From: Clostridium aciditolerans | Lineage (GTDB): Bacteria; Bacillota; Clostridia; Clostridiales; Clostridiaceae | Length of the DNA stretch: 64,000 nucleotides | Assembly: GCF_016316925.1 (NCBI RefSeq) | Contig: NZ_JAEEGB010000006.1 | Location: 62,001-126,000, forward strand | Direction of reading: 5' to 3' | Shown: positions 35,833 through 44,494 of the stretch, in pieces | Layout of the letters: the number at the start of each line of letters is the position of its first letter | Numbering within the stretch: the stretch's first letter is position 1 | Program-made: the position numbers and the translations under genes | The notes under the pieces: model-generated | The model's database searches: none | Seen by the model: the letters and a program-made list of their open reading frames with translations, nothing else | Told to the model about the DNA's origin: nothing

Positions 35833-36675
35833 TTGAATATGTTAGATTCTATGTTAAATGTTATTACAGTTCTTGAGGATATGTTTCAAGATGAAGATGC
35901 AATGCTTGTAGTATCAGATTTAGAGAAAATAGTATATTATAAAGCTGGAAAAACCGTTAACGCAGGCCATGAGGGGTTACCATTAAGAGCTGGGGATGGG
36001 CTATATGAAGTTATCCAATCTAAAAAAACTTTAAGAGTTATTGTTCCAAAGGAATTATTAGGTACTCCATTTAAAGCCATTACTATACCTTTATTTGATG
36101 AAAATAAACGAATAGTGGGTGCCGCAGGAGTTGGTTGGAGCTTAGATAGTAAAGTAAAAATATACGAGCAACTAAGCAATGTTGTTGATAGTTTGGCAAG
36201 CTCTATCGAGCAAATCTCAACAGGCATCAATGACATAACTACAAATGCACAAAATATAGCTTCCTCACAGGAAGAAATGGTATCTTCAGCTCAGGTGACA
36301 AGAAAAAACGTGGATGAGACTTCTAAAATTACAGATTTCATAAGAAATATAGCTAACCAAACTAATCTCTTAGGCCTTAATGCAGCAATAGAAGCTTCAA
36401 GAGCTGGACAAGAAGGAAGAGGTTTTCAAGTAGTAGCTGGAGAAATACGAAAGCTTGCTGTAAATAGCAAAAATGCTGTAACCCAGATAGAACAAGGGCT
36501 CACTGGCATGCAGACTTCTATAAATTTTATCATGAATATGATAGAAAAGAACACCTCAACAACCCAAACACAGGCTGCTTCTTCTGAGGAAATAAGCGCT
36601 TCTATCCAGGAACTAAGAGCTCTATCAGATGTTTTATTGCAAGTCACTAAAGAGTTAGAAATACTGATCAAATAA
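35833..36675 (+). CDS. Soluble methyl-accepting chemotaxis-type receptor
   Basis: The start is TTG with GGGGG 8 bases upstream; an ATG two codons later is possible. The 280-residue protein has no membrane helix. Residues about 1-110 form a small sensor domain ([13 protein letters not shown], then GAAGVGWSL), and the rest is a short chemoreceptor signalling domain with the highly conserved hairpin tip around residues 170-200 ([14 protein letters not shown], then [15 protein letters not shown]). The usual long methylation helices are shortened. By family it would bind CheA/CheW in the cytoplasm and report an internal ligand or redox state. It is a single gene with its own terminator. Confidence 0.88.
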   Translation: MNMLDSMLNVITVLEDMFQDEDAMLVVSDLEKIVYYKAGKTVNAGHEGLPLRAGDGLYEVIQSKKTLRVIVPKELLGTPFKAITIPLFDENKRIVGAAGVGWSLDSKVKIYEQLSNVVDSLASSIEQISTGINDITTNAQNIASSQEEMVSSAQVTRKNVDETSKITDFIRNIANQTNLLGLNAAIEASRAGQEGRGFQVVAGEIRKLAVNSKNAVTQIEQGLTGMQTSINFIMNMIEKNTSTTQTQAASSEEISASIQELRALSDVLLQVTKELEILIK

Positions 36676-36678
36676 TAT

Positions 36679-36716
36679 AAAAAGAAGCCCCCTTCAAAAG
36701 AGGCTTCTTTTTATAT
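36679..36716 (+). terminator. Terminator after the chemoreceptor gene
   Basis: AAAGAAGCC and GGCTTCTTT pair around a short loop and are followed by TTATATTTT. Confidence 0.85.
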
Positions 36717-36762
36717 TTTGTTATTAGCATAATTCTTTAGTTAAGCAATATAAATCTACTAA

Positions 36763-37689
36763 CTATCCTATGATACATTTAACCCCTAAAGACTCTACTG
36801 ACTCCTTTAACAACTCCATTTTCTCCTTATCTGGTGAATTTACATCGGAAATATCATATGTTAATCCTAATTGTTCATATTTTGCTACACCTAATTTGTG
36901 ATAAGGTAGAAGATTTATTCTATCTATATTATTTTCAACGCAGAATCTACTTATACTTATAATATTTTCTTTATCATCATTTAAACCTGGTATTATAGGT
37001 ACTCTAATTACTACAGGCTTATGCTTTGATATTATTGAAATATTATTTAAAATTGGCTTGTTACTAACTCCTGTAAGCTTTTTATGTTTATCTTCATCCA
37101 TATGTTTTATATCTGTTAGAAAAAGATCTGTAACAGGTATAAACTTATTGACTATCTCAGCGCTAGTAAACATTGCACTTTCAACAGCAGTATTTATATA
37201 TTCTTCCTTGCAGGCTTTTAAAATATTAACTGCAAATTCCGGTTGATAGGTAGGATCTCCTCCTGAAAGTGTTACTCCGCCATTTCTTTTGTAATAAGGG
37301 CTATCTCTTTTTATAACTTTCATAACTTGCTCTACAGTCATGGTCTTTCCAGTAGGCTTTAGTGCATCATTCAAACACATATCTATACATTTTAATTCAC
37401 TGCATGTAATGCACTTTTCTTTATTTATGTCTATACTAGCTTTAGTGTCTTCATTATTTTTTAAAGTAATAGCATTGTTTGTACAAGCTTTTGAACATTC
37501 CATACAACCTGTACAATTCATCTTATGATATCGGATCTCCGGCAGTATCTTTTGTCCTTCTGGATTAGCACACCATAAACATTTTAGTGGACATCCTTTT
37601 AGAAATATAAGAGTTCTTATACCAGGTCCATCATGAAAGGATAAGCTTTGTATATCAAATACTATACCTGAACTCCTTGAATCTCCCAT
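36763..37689 (-). CDS. Glycyl radical enzyme activase (radical SAM)
   Basis: The 308-residue protein has the radical-SAM cluster motif CPLKCLWC near residue 33 (CX3CX2C), preceded by FHDGPGIRT, the signature of glycyl radical activases. Two ferredoxin-type motifs follow (CTGCMECSKAC near 58, CITCSELKCIDMC near 92), as in activases of decarboxylase and dehydratase families and unlike the short PFL activase. SGGDPTYQPEF near 145 is the SAM-binding GGE-like element. It would abstract hydrogen from the conserved glycine of the enzyme encoded 23 bases upstream. Together they form a two-gene operon. Confidence 0.92.
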   Translation of the reverse strand: MGDSRSSGIVFDIQSLSFHDGPGIRTLIFLKGCPLKCLWCANPEGQKILPEIRYHKMNCTGCMECSKACTNNAITLKNNEDTKASIDINKEKCITCSELKCIDMCLNDALKPTGKTMTVEQVMKVIKRDSPYYKRNGGVTLSGGDPTYQPEFAVNILKACKEEYINTAVESAMFTSAEIVNKFIPVTDLFLTDIKHMDEDKHKKLTGVSNKPILNNISIISKHKPVVIRVPIIPGLNDDKENIISISRFCVENNIDRINLLPYHKLGVAKYEQLGLTYDISDVNSPDKEKMELLKESVESLGVKCIIG

Positions 37690-37712
37690 AATTTATGCTC
37701 TCTTTCTTAATT

Positions 37713-40319
37713 CTATATACTTGTAGCATTATACTCTGTTCTTGCTATTATCTCATCCTGTATTGGTTTGGAAAGCTCTACCCAGTAAGCGCTAAAACCT
37801 GCTACTCTGACAATTAAGTCACGATATTTTTCAGGGTGCAATTGAGCATCACGAAGCATATCAGAGTCAACTATATTGAATTGTATATGATATCCTCCCT
37901 GATGGAAATAAGATTTAACTAAATCAACAAGGTTATGAGAGCCTTCTACTCCTCTAACTGCATTAGGATGTATCTTCATATTAAGTTGAACACTTCTCAT
38001 TTTAACAGAATCTAGCTTAATTCCTGATTGGAATAATGCTATTGGTCCGTTAACATCTGTTCCTGGTGTAGCTGAAAGAACTCCATCAGTTAAGCTAACG
38101 CCAGCTACTTTTCCATCTGGTGTAGCACCACATACACGTCCAAAAGGTCCATGAGCTGATATTGATAAACCAGCAGGTATCCATGGAAGTCCTAAGTATG
38201 TTGTCTCTGATAAACATACTTCATTATAATGCTCCCAACACTCAACAAATATTGAATCTACATAATCATCATCATTTCCATATTTAGGTGCGTTTAATAA
38301 ATCTCTATGTATTCTTTCAAAACCACCACTGATACGCTTTTGTTCAAGCATTGAGAAATTACCAACCTTATCTGCTCTTTCAAAACCAAAGTTTTCTTTT
38401 AATGCATGTCTTATCTCTTCTATTGTATATTTTTTATTTTCAAATACTAATTGTTTAATAGCAGCTAAACTGTTTGCAACATTCACCATACCTGAATTTA
38501 ATAGTGTTACTGACTTGTTGTAACGAGCTCCATTAGAATCTAATGGTTTACCATTTTTAACACAGTCTTTAACGAATACAGAACCAATAACAAGTGGGTT
38601 TGTCTCTCTATGTACTGCCATAACATAGTTCCAGTAACGCATATAAACTCTTAAGAATCTATCTTCTACTTTGCACCATGCATTCCATAAATCTTCATAG
38701 CTGTTGATGTCTCCTAAAGGCTCAGTGCAGCGTATTCCTGTTCTTGGATCTACTCCATCATTTAAAACTATTTCTAAGCACTTAACCTCATTAAAGAAGC
38801 CTGGATGGCATATACCATGGCATGTTCCCTGCATTTGCATTTCAACACAACCACCCATTCCTACATCTCTAGCATCTTCAATAGTTATATTCTCATCTCT
38901 GTGGTTTTGTAATAAATGTTGAATACAAGCTTCATTATTAAACCAAGCAGGATATCCTGCACCAGTTTTTGTAGTTTGTGCAGCTTTCATTAATAATTTA
39001 TCAGTTGTTTTAGAATTTACCATTACACCTAAAGTAGGCTGAATAGTCTGCATGCTGCAGCCTGCTTCAAGTATTATTTCTTCTAACTCGTTGTCTGCAC
39101 ATTTTCCATCTCTTGTGACTCCTCCAACTATCATGTGCTGGAATAGGTTTCCTGAAGCTAAAGCTTCCCAGCTTCTTGGAGATACATATTCTTCACTAGA
39201 GAATTTTACTCTCATAAGTTCCATAAGCTCTACAGCTTCTTCTCTAGTTAATCTTCCTTCTTCTATATCCTTCTTATATAGTGGATATAAAAGTTGTCCC
39301 CAACGTCCAGGAGAAAGTCCTACTATTGGACCATCTAATGCAATAGCTATATGGCCTATCCAAGCTGCCTGTAGTCCTTCATAGAAGGTTCTTGCTGGTT
39401 TTGCTGGAACCCATCTTAGAGTCTCAACCATCTTTAATAGTTCATTTTTTCTTTGTTCATCTTTCTCTTCAGCTGCCATTTCTTCTGCCTTGTCAGCATA
39501 ATTTTTAGTCCAATTTATAACACCTTCACAAGCTAATATAGTTGCTCTCCAAAATAAAACCTTTTCGGCAACTTCTCTACTAGTAGGAACAGTATTTTTA
39601 ATTTTTTCCTTACATTCCTGTATAATATCCTCTAGTCCTCTCTCAACAATCATATCATAGGCTGGTATCCATCTTCCTTCCATAATTGATATAACGCTTG
39701 GAGGAAATATTACAGTTTTAAATGCATTATCAAGGTCATCGTATTCAGGCATAGTTTCTTTTAAGAACTTGTCCGACTCATCTTCAATACATTTGCCTTC
39801 CCAAAACTTACAGGATTCAATTAGAGGCTCTGCATCTTCTTCTTTCATTGCAAAGGTACCCATTTCAATTAACCCTTTGCTTTCTTTATGACTGCGGCCT
39901 CCTCCTACTCCAACATCATAAACCTCATCACCTGAGTTTTCAGCCTTTCCAATCATATGTGAATAAAATTTTTGACTATATTGTAGATATACTGGTGCAC
40001 CTCTCATATATCTAGTTTTTTGCATAGTAATAAGCTCATATGGTTGTATTGCTGGTGTTATATTTTCAATAGCATACTTATATGCTCTTGCTCTACGAAT
40101 AAGAAGTGGTTCACCTTCTGATCTCTTCCATTCTTCTGTATAAAATATACTAAATTCTGGATCAAGCATACACCTAGCTTCTAGTAATCTATTTCTTATT
40201 ATTCTACCTCTCTCTGTTGTAGGTTCTTCTAATACTTCTCTTGAAACATATCCCTCTTGTTTTTGCTCTTCATTAGTTGGTGGCCATTTTAATGTTTTTA
40301 AATTTTCAAAATCAATCAC
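37713..40319 (-). CDS. Glycyl radical enzyme, arylacetate decarboxylase-like (indoleacetate decarboxylase candidate)
   Basis: The start is the GTG with GGGGG 8 bases upstream; the longer frame has no ribosome site. The 868-residue protein has the thiyl-radical motif GGCVE (Cys491, Glu493) and the C-terminal glycyl radical motif RVAGFSAYW (Gly841). By eye it aligns along its length with 4-hydroxyphenylacetate decarboxylase (HpdB): for example YPAWFNNE, FGFERADKVGNFSM, LNAPKYGND and KPIQDEIIARTEY. Two residues of HpdB that hold the phenol group are not conserved (His536 falls at a Gly, Glu637 at Leu607; alignment from memory). There is no gene for the small HpdC subunit. This favours an arylacetate decarboxylase for a substrate without a phenol, such as indoleacetate (skatole formation). 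Other substrates cannot be excluded. Confidence 0.8.
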   Translation of the reverse strand: MIDFENLKTLKWPPTNEEQKQEGYVSREVLEEPTTERGRIIRNRLLEARCMLDPEFSIFYTEEWKRSEGEPLLIRRARAYKYAIENITPAIQPYELITMQKTRYMRGAPVYLQYSQKFYSHMIGKAENSGDEVYDVGVGGGRSHKESKGLIEMGTFAMKEEDAEPLIESCKFWEGKCIEDESDKFLKETMPEYDDLDNAFKTVIFPPSVISIMEGRWIPAYDMIVERGLEDIIQECKEKIKNTVPTSREVAEKVLFWRATILACEGVINWTKNYADKAEEMAAEEKDEQRKNELLKMVETLRWVPAKPARTFYEGLQAAWIGHIAIALDGPIVGLSPGRWGQLLYPLYKKDIEEGRLTREEAVELMELMRVKFSSEEYVSPRSWEALASGNLFQHMIVGGVTRDGKCADNELEEIILEAGCSMQTIQPTLGVMVNSKTTDKLLMKAAQTTKTGAGYPAWFNNEACIQHLLQNHRDENITIEDARDVGMGGCVEMQMQGTCHGICHPGFFNEVKCLEIVLNDGVDPRTGIRCTEPLGDINSYEDLWNAWCKVEDRFLRVYMRYWNYVMAVHRETNPLVIGSVFVKDCVKNGKPLDSNGARYNKSVTLLNSGMVNVANSLAAIKQLVFENKKYTIEEIRHALKENFGFERADKVGNFSMLEQKRISGGFERIHRDLLNAPKYGNDDDYVDSIFVECWEHYNEVCLSETTYLGLPWIPAGLSISAHGPFGRVCGATPDGKVAGVSLTDGVLSATPGTDVNGPIALFQSGIKLDSVKMRSVQLNMKIHPNAVRGVEGSHNLVDLVKSYFHQGGYHIQFNIVDSDMLRDAQLHPEKYRDLIVRVAGFSAYWVELSKPIQDEIIARTEYNATSI

Positions 40320-40362
40320 CTTTAATTCCCCCTTGAATGTAGTTAAATTTTCTGTACAATCT

Positions 40363-40434
40363 ATTATACCATACAAAATGTAATATTTTATACTAAAATG
40401 TTAATTATGTAATTTTTTATATTTATTATGTAAT
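40363..40434 (-). promoter_or_regulatory. Promoter region of the glycyl radical operon with three ATTACAT repeats
   Basis: On the minus strand a TATAAT box (40363-40368) lies 44 bases before the GTG start. ATTACAT occurs three times just upstream (40378-40384, 40407-40413, 40428-40434), each next to AT-rich sequence. No good -35 box is seen, so an activator binding the repeats is possible. Confidence 0.4.
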
Positions 40435-40471
40435 TTATATTGTTTTACCTTGGAGTATTATAAAAATAAAT

Positions 40472-40496
40472 AGGAGCTGAATTTATTATCAGCTCC
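40472..40496 (-). terminator. Terminator after the SNF2 gene
   Basis: GGAGCTGA and TCAGCTCC pair around an eight-base loop, followed by TATTTATTTTT on the minus strand. Confidence 0.75.
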
Positions 40497-43400
40497 TTAC
40501 ATTTCAAACAATCCAAGTATTTCTTCCTCAGTCAAAGCAGCAAAGTTATCGCCACTAGCCAATTCATCTCCCAAAATTCCTGATATAAGCTTTTTCTTTT
40601 CTTCTTGAAGTAATAGTATTTTTTCCTCTATAGTGTCTTTAGCTATAATTTTTATAACTTCTACAACATTCTTTTGACCTATTCTATGAGCTCTATCTGT
40701 GGCTTGCTCTTCCACCGCTGGGTTCCACCAAGGGTCAAAATGAATTACTAGGTCTGCAGAGGTTAAATTCAATCCCGTTCCCCCAGCCTTCAAGCTTATC
40801 AGAAATACTGAGTTTTCTCCATCATTAAAAGCTTTAACCATATTCATTCTTTTTTCTGAAGGTATTGAACCATCTAGGTAATTAAAAGATATTCCTTCAG
40901 CATTAATTCTTTTCCCAATATTCTTAAGAACAGATGTGAATTGAGAAAATATCAATGCTCTATGCCCTTCTTCTATGCTCTTATTAATAAGTTCAACTAA
41001 TGCTTCTATTTTTCCACTACCACCGCTATAATCTTTCATTAATACCGTTGGATCTAAACACAACTGTCTTAGTTTTGTTATATAAGAAAGTATCTCTATT
41101 TTACTATTTTGAAACTCATAATCCTTTACCTTCTTTTGAATAAGTTCAACTGCGTAGTTAGCATAAGTTTTATAGACTTTCTTTTGCTCATCCTCCAAAT
41201 TCACCACTATTGTTTTCTCTATCTTATCAGGCAATTCCTTTATAACGTCTCTTTTTTTTCTTCTGAGAATAAATGGTTTTATTAATCTATTTAAATCCTC
41301 TAAAACTTCTGGACTTTCTCTGAGTTTTTTATGATACCTTACACTAAATCTCTTTTCGTCATATAGATATCCTGGCATTATAAAGTCGAATATAGACCAT
41401 AACTCCATAAGAGAATTTTCCACTGGTGTTCCTGATAATGCAAATCTTCTCTTTGCCTTTATTTTTTTAACAGCTATGGCATTTTGAGAGTTTGGATTTT
41501 TTATATTTTGAGCTTCGTCTAATATACAATAATCAAATTCAATAGAGCTATAACTTTCTAAATCTCTTTTTAATAAATTATAAGTTGTTATAAAAACATC
41601 ATAATCATCTATTTTCTTAATTATTTCTTCTCTATCTTCCTTTGTTCCATTAATAGCTGCTACCTTTAGCTTAGGTGCAAACTTTTCAAATTCACCTATC
41701 CAATTGTATGTTAGTGACGTAGGAGCTACAATTAGTGATTTACTTCCCTTATTAGACAATATAAAAGTAATAGTTTGAAGAGTTTTGCCGAGACCCATCT
41801 CATCACCTAAAATTCCGCCAAATCCCAGATACTCTAAGGTTTTAAACCAATTATACCCTACTTTTTGATATGCTCTTAAAGTCCCCTTCAAATCTTCTGG
41901 TTCCTTAAAACTTAAATTTTCTATATCTTTAAATTTATCTTTTATTTTCTTTAACTCTCTTTTGCCTTTTATAAATCTAATACCGTTATCCTCTAAATAA
42001 TTGTGCAAAAAAACACCCTTATTTGATGGGATTTGAATACAATTATCATCTATATCCTTTGATGAAACTATGTCTAAAAGCTTTAGAAACCTATTAAGTT
42101 CTAATTCTTCTAGATCTATATATTCACCATTTTTAAGTTTATAGTATTTAAGATTATCTCTAAAGGACCTTAATATATCAGCAGTCTCTTCAGGACTAAT
42201 ATTGCCTATTTTAAAATTCATTTCAAAGTAATCATATTTACTAGATTTAATGCCTCCACTAATTCCTTTTGAACCTATGGACTTTATACCTCTAAAATTT
42301 TCAGAATAATAAACTTCTCCCATCTCTTGAAGCTTATTTATTTCACTTTTAAAAAATCTAAATATGTAGTCATCTCCCATTAACAGATAAAACCTACCAT
42401 TTATTTCTTCAAACCCTAAGGTTCTAAGAATTTGAATCACCTGTGATTCTTTTCTAGAATCTCTGTATATAATTTTTTCTCTGCAATCTTCAAAAATATT
42501 AAATTCAAAAGCTCCATACACAACTTTTACCGTAAGTGTAATATCTTCATCTTCTTTATCAAAATAAAAATTGAAGTGACACTTATCAATTACCACTTTT
42601 TCCTTTATAGATTTAGACAGAGTAACTATAGGCGACAACCTGTTAAGTTCCGGGATTAACTTTCTGAGTATAGTTTCTTCTTCAGTAGCTTCCATAGTTA
42701 CTACCTTGGCTTCATTAAATATTTGAAGATATGGACTTATCTTATAACAAAATTCGTAGTCTGGAATATATACAGATGTACCATATACGAAAATATTATT
42801 GTTACATCCTAAAGCTTGTGGCATTCCCCCTAGAGCTTTAAGAACATATTCTCCCTTTATGATTTTTAAATCAAACTCTATCGGTGGAGTTTGATTTAAA
42901 ATTTCAGTTTCTACAGGTCTATAAAAGAACCCTTCATTTAAATAAACTCTATGATTTTTTATAATCTCAAAAAATTCTCTAACCAAACATTTAGGTATAT
43001 TTATATATTTCCCATCTACAATGCTATCCTCACTTCTGTAAACAGTTTTATTATTTCCCTTTATCTCTTTTAAAGTCTCAATATAATTGATTAGTCTTTT
43101 ATCCTTTGTGCTTAACCTTTGACTTTTTATATTAAAACTAAAGTTTTTACCATAACTTATAGAAATATTATTATAAAGAGCTACCAAAAACTGATTAATA
43201 TCTTTTAAAATATAAAGATTGCTGGAACTCATAGACTTAAGTCCTATTTTAAATTCAGCAGTAATGTTATGACTCCACTCATTTTTATTTATATAAACCT
43301 CAATTTTTATTTCATCTTTATTTTCATCATCTCCTAAGAGCATATGTAATAGGCTATTTTTACTTTTAAATATACCTTTATCATGAATAACCTCCTCCAT

Positions 43401-43739
43401 CAAAAGGGGATGATTAACTAACTCTTCTAATGCTTTATAAAAAGTTGCCACTAAATGCTTACAGCAATAATTCCTTTTTTTAAACTCATTCTTTTCGTAA
43501 TCTAAACAGCTGCAATATGTAGAAAAAATGCTCTTTTTTTCTGCATCCATCTCAATTTTTGTGTTATATTCATTAAAGAGATTTTCCGAAATTACATTAC
43601 CATTTATACAAATCAATTTATCTTCATCAATGATATCTATAGAAGATACTAAATCATTGTTAAAAACTCTTTGCCCATTAGCATAATTTTTACCACTAGT
43701 TTCTTCATTAAATATTTGTAATAATATATCTTCTTTCAA
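40497..43739 (-). CDS. SNF2-family helicase with SWIM zinc finger
   Basis: The 1080-residue protein has an N-terminal SWIM zinc finger (CSCLDYEKN then CCKHLVA, near residues 93-120), a long middle region (about 200-600, SNF2_Rad54-associated type), and the helicase core: DEMGLGKTLQ (motif I, near 648), APTSLTYNW (Ia), DEAQNIKN (motif II, near 745), LSGTPVEN (III), then SQFTSVL, SLKAGGTGLNL and ATDRAHRIGQ (V, VI). It is a double-stranded DNA translocase by family, with an unknown cellular role; clostridial genomes commonly carry one. GAAGGAG precedes the ATG. It is a single gene with its own terminator. Confidence 0.92.
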   Translation of the reverse strand: MKEDILLQIFNEETSGKNYANGQRVFNNDLVSSIDIIDEDKLICINGNVISENLFNEYNTKIEMDAEKKSIFSTYCSCLDYEKNEFKKRNYCCKHLVATFYKALEELVNHPLLMEEVIHDKGIFKSKNSLLHMLLGDDENKDEIKIEVYINKNEWSHNITAEFKIGLKSMSSSNLYILKDINQFLVALYNNISISYGKNFSFNIKSQRLSTKDKRLINYIETLKEIKGNNKTVYRSEDSIVDGKYINIPKCLVREFFEIIKNHRVYLNEGFFYRPVETEILNQTPPIEFDLKIIKGEYVLKALGGMPQALGCNNNIFVYGTSVYIPDYEFCYKISPYLQIFNEAKVVTMEATEEETILRKLIPELNRLSPIVTLSKSIKEKVVIDKCHFNFYFDKEDEDITLTVKVVYGAFEFNIFEDCREKIIYRDSRKESQVIQILRTLGFEEINGRFYLLMGDDYIFRFFKSEINKLQEMGEVYYSENFRGIKSIGSKGISGGIKSSKYDYFEMNFKIGNISPEETADILRSFRDNLKYYKLKNGEYIDLEELELNRFLKLLDIVSSKDIDDNCIQIPSNKGVFLHNYLEDNGIRFIKGKRELKKIKDKFKDIENLSFKEPEDLKGTLRAYQKVGYNWFKTLEYLGFGGILGDEMGLGKTLQTITFILSNKGSKSLIVAPTSLTYNWIGEFEKFAPKLKVAAINGTKEDREEIIKKIDDYDVFITTYNLLKRDLESYSSIEFDYCILDEAQNIKNPNSQNAIAVKKIKAKRRFALSGTPVENSLMELWSIFDFIMPGYLYDEKRFSVRYHKKLRESPEVLEDLNRLIKPFILRRKKRDVIKELPDKIEKTIVVNLEDEQKKVYKTYANYAVELIQKKVKDYEFQNSKIEILSYITKLRQLCLDPTVLMKDYSGGSGKIEALVELINKSIEEGHRALIFSQFTSVLKNIGKRINAEGISFNYLDGSIPSEKRMNMVKAFNDGENSVFLISLKAGGTGLNLTSADLVIHFDPWWNPAVEEQATDRAHRIGQKNVVEVIKIIAKDTIEEKILLLQEEKKKLISGILGDELASGDNFAALTEEEILGLFEM

Positions 43740-43892
43740 CGTTCCTTCTCCTTAACAACTTGAAATTTCCAATCCTCTAATTATATCATAAAATGAAATA
43801 TAAATCAGAGTTTAAGCTTCACAACTACTTCTTCATCCTGTGGCAATCCGAGCTACATCCAAAGCAGGAATAACTTACTATGCATTGAACAC

Positions 43893-43921
43893 TTGTTTTG
43901 CTAGTTTATATGTGTTATTAT
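43893..43921 (+). promoter_or_regulatory. Promoter for the SRP RNA
   Basis: TTGTTT, 17 bases, TATTAT: a good sigma-A type promoter about 40 bases before the SRP RNA helix begins, implying a short processed leader. Confidence 0.6.
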
Positions 43922-43961
43922 ATTCTCAGCGAAAGATAGTAACTACTTTTAATGAATAACT

Positions 43962-44236
43962 ATTCGTGCTAAATGGGGAGCTAGCGGTGCCCTGTAACCT
44001 GCAATCCGCTACAGCAGGATTGAATTCCTTCTTTAGGCTTTAAGCTGTTAGGACAGTCTTACTCAAGTGGTGTTGAGAATTGGGTCCCATGCAACAGAAG
44101 TTCATAAACTCCGTCAGATCCGGAAGGAAGCAGCGGTAAGTGAATCCTTTTGTGTGCCGTGGAGCAACCTGATTTGAGCTAACTAGGTAAGAAACGCTGG
44201 TAGATTATTGCCGACAGAAGGTGCACGATCTACATA
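43962..44236 (+). ncRNA. ffs: Signal recognition particle RNA, large (Bacillus) type
   Basis: The Ffh-binding hairpin is unmistakable: CCGTCAGATCCGGAAGGAAGCAGCGG around 44111-44136, with the GGAA tetraloop and the AGCAG asymmetric bulge. The ends pair as TCGTGC near 43964 with GCACGA near 44224, giving an RNA of about 270 nucleotides with an Alu-like 5' domain (AGCTAGCGGTGCCCTGTAACC) as in Bacillus. It forms the SRP with Ffh for cotranslational membrane targeting. Exact ends are estimates. It does not have the usual dnaX/recR neighbours here. Confidence 0.93.
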
Positions 44237-44244
44237 GACCATAA

Positions 44245-44425
44245 TTTCTGAGATATTCGTTAGCTCTTATTTTGAACCTACATTAGAACCTTGGGAGTCT
44301 AATATTTAGATGAGGATATGTACCTTCTTATGAGTCCTTTTTACGGCATTGAGGGCGATAGATACATCTGTGAGGACACCCCCCTATCGAGAGATAGGTG
44401 TCAAAATGAGAGTACCGGTATTTTG
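44245..44425 (+). ncRNA. Second structured RNA behind the SRP RNA, unassigned
   Basis: The outer arms pair, CTCTTATTTTGA near 44262 with TCAAAATGAGAG near 44401. Inside, CCTATC-GAGA-GATAGG (near 44385-44400) is a perfect hairpin with a GNRA tetraloop, and GTGTC can pair with GGACAC nearby. There is no reading frame. A + strand terminator follows at once, so this RNA is either cotranscribed with the SRP RNA or has its own promoter. The single long interrupted rod would suit 6S RNA, but I do not recognise the consensus and leave it open. Confidence 0.5.
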
Positions 44426-44445
44426 GATTTAAATTTGTAAAATTT

Positions 44446-44478
44446 AAGCCAATGCTAAAGTTTAGCATTGGCTTTTTA
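44446..44478 (+). terminator. Terminator of the SRP/structured RNA unit
   Basis: AAGCCAATGCTAAA and TTTAGCATTGGCTT form a perfect stem followed by TTT on the + strand. Confidence 0.85.
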
Positions 44479-44494
44479 AATTAATATTTAAATT

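Noticed and set aside
37690-37712. Search for a small HpdC-like subunit gene between enzyme and activase
   Set aside because: The gap is only 23 bases and no small Cys-rich frame was seen next to the operon.
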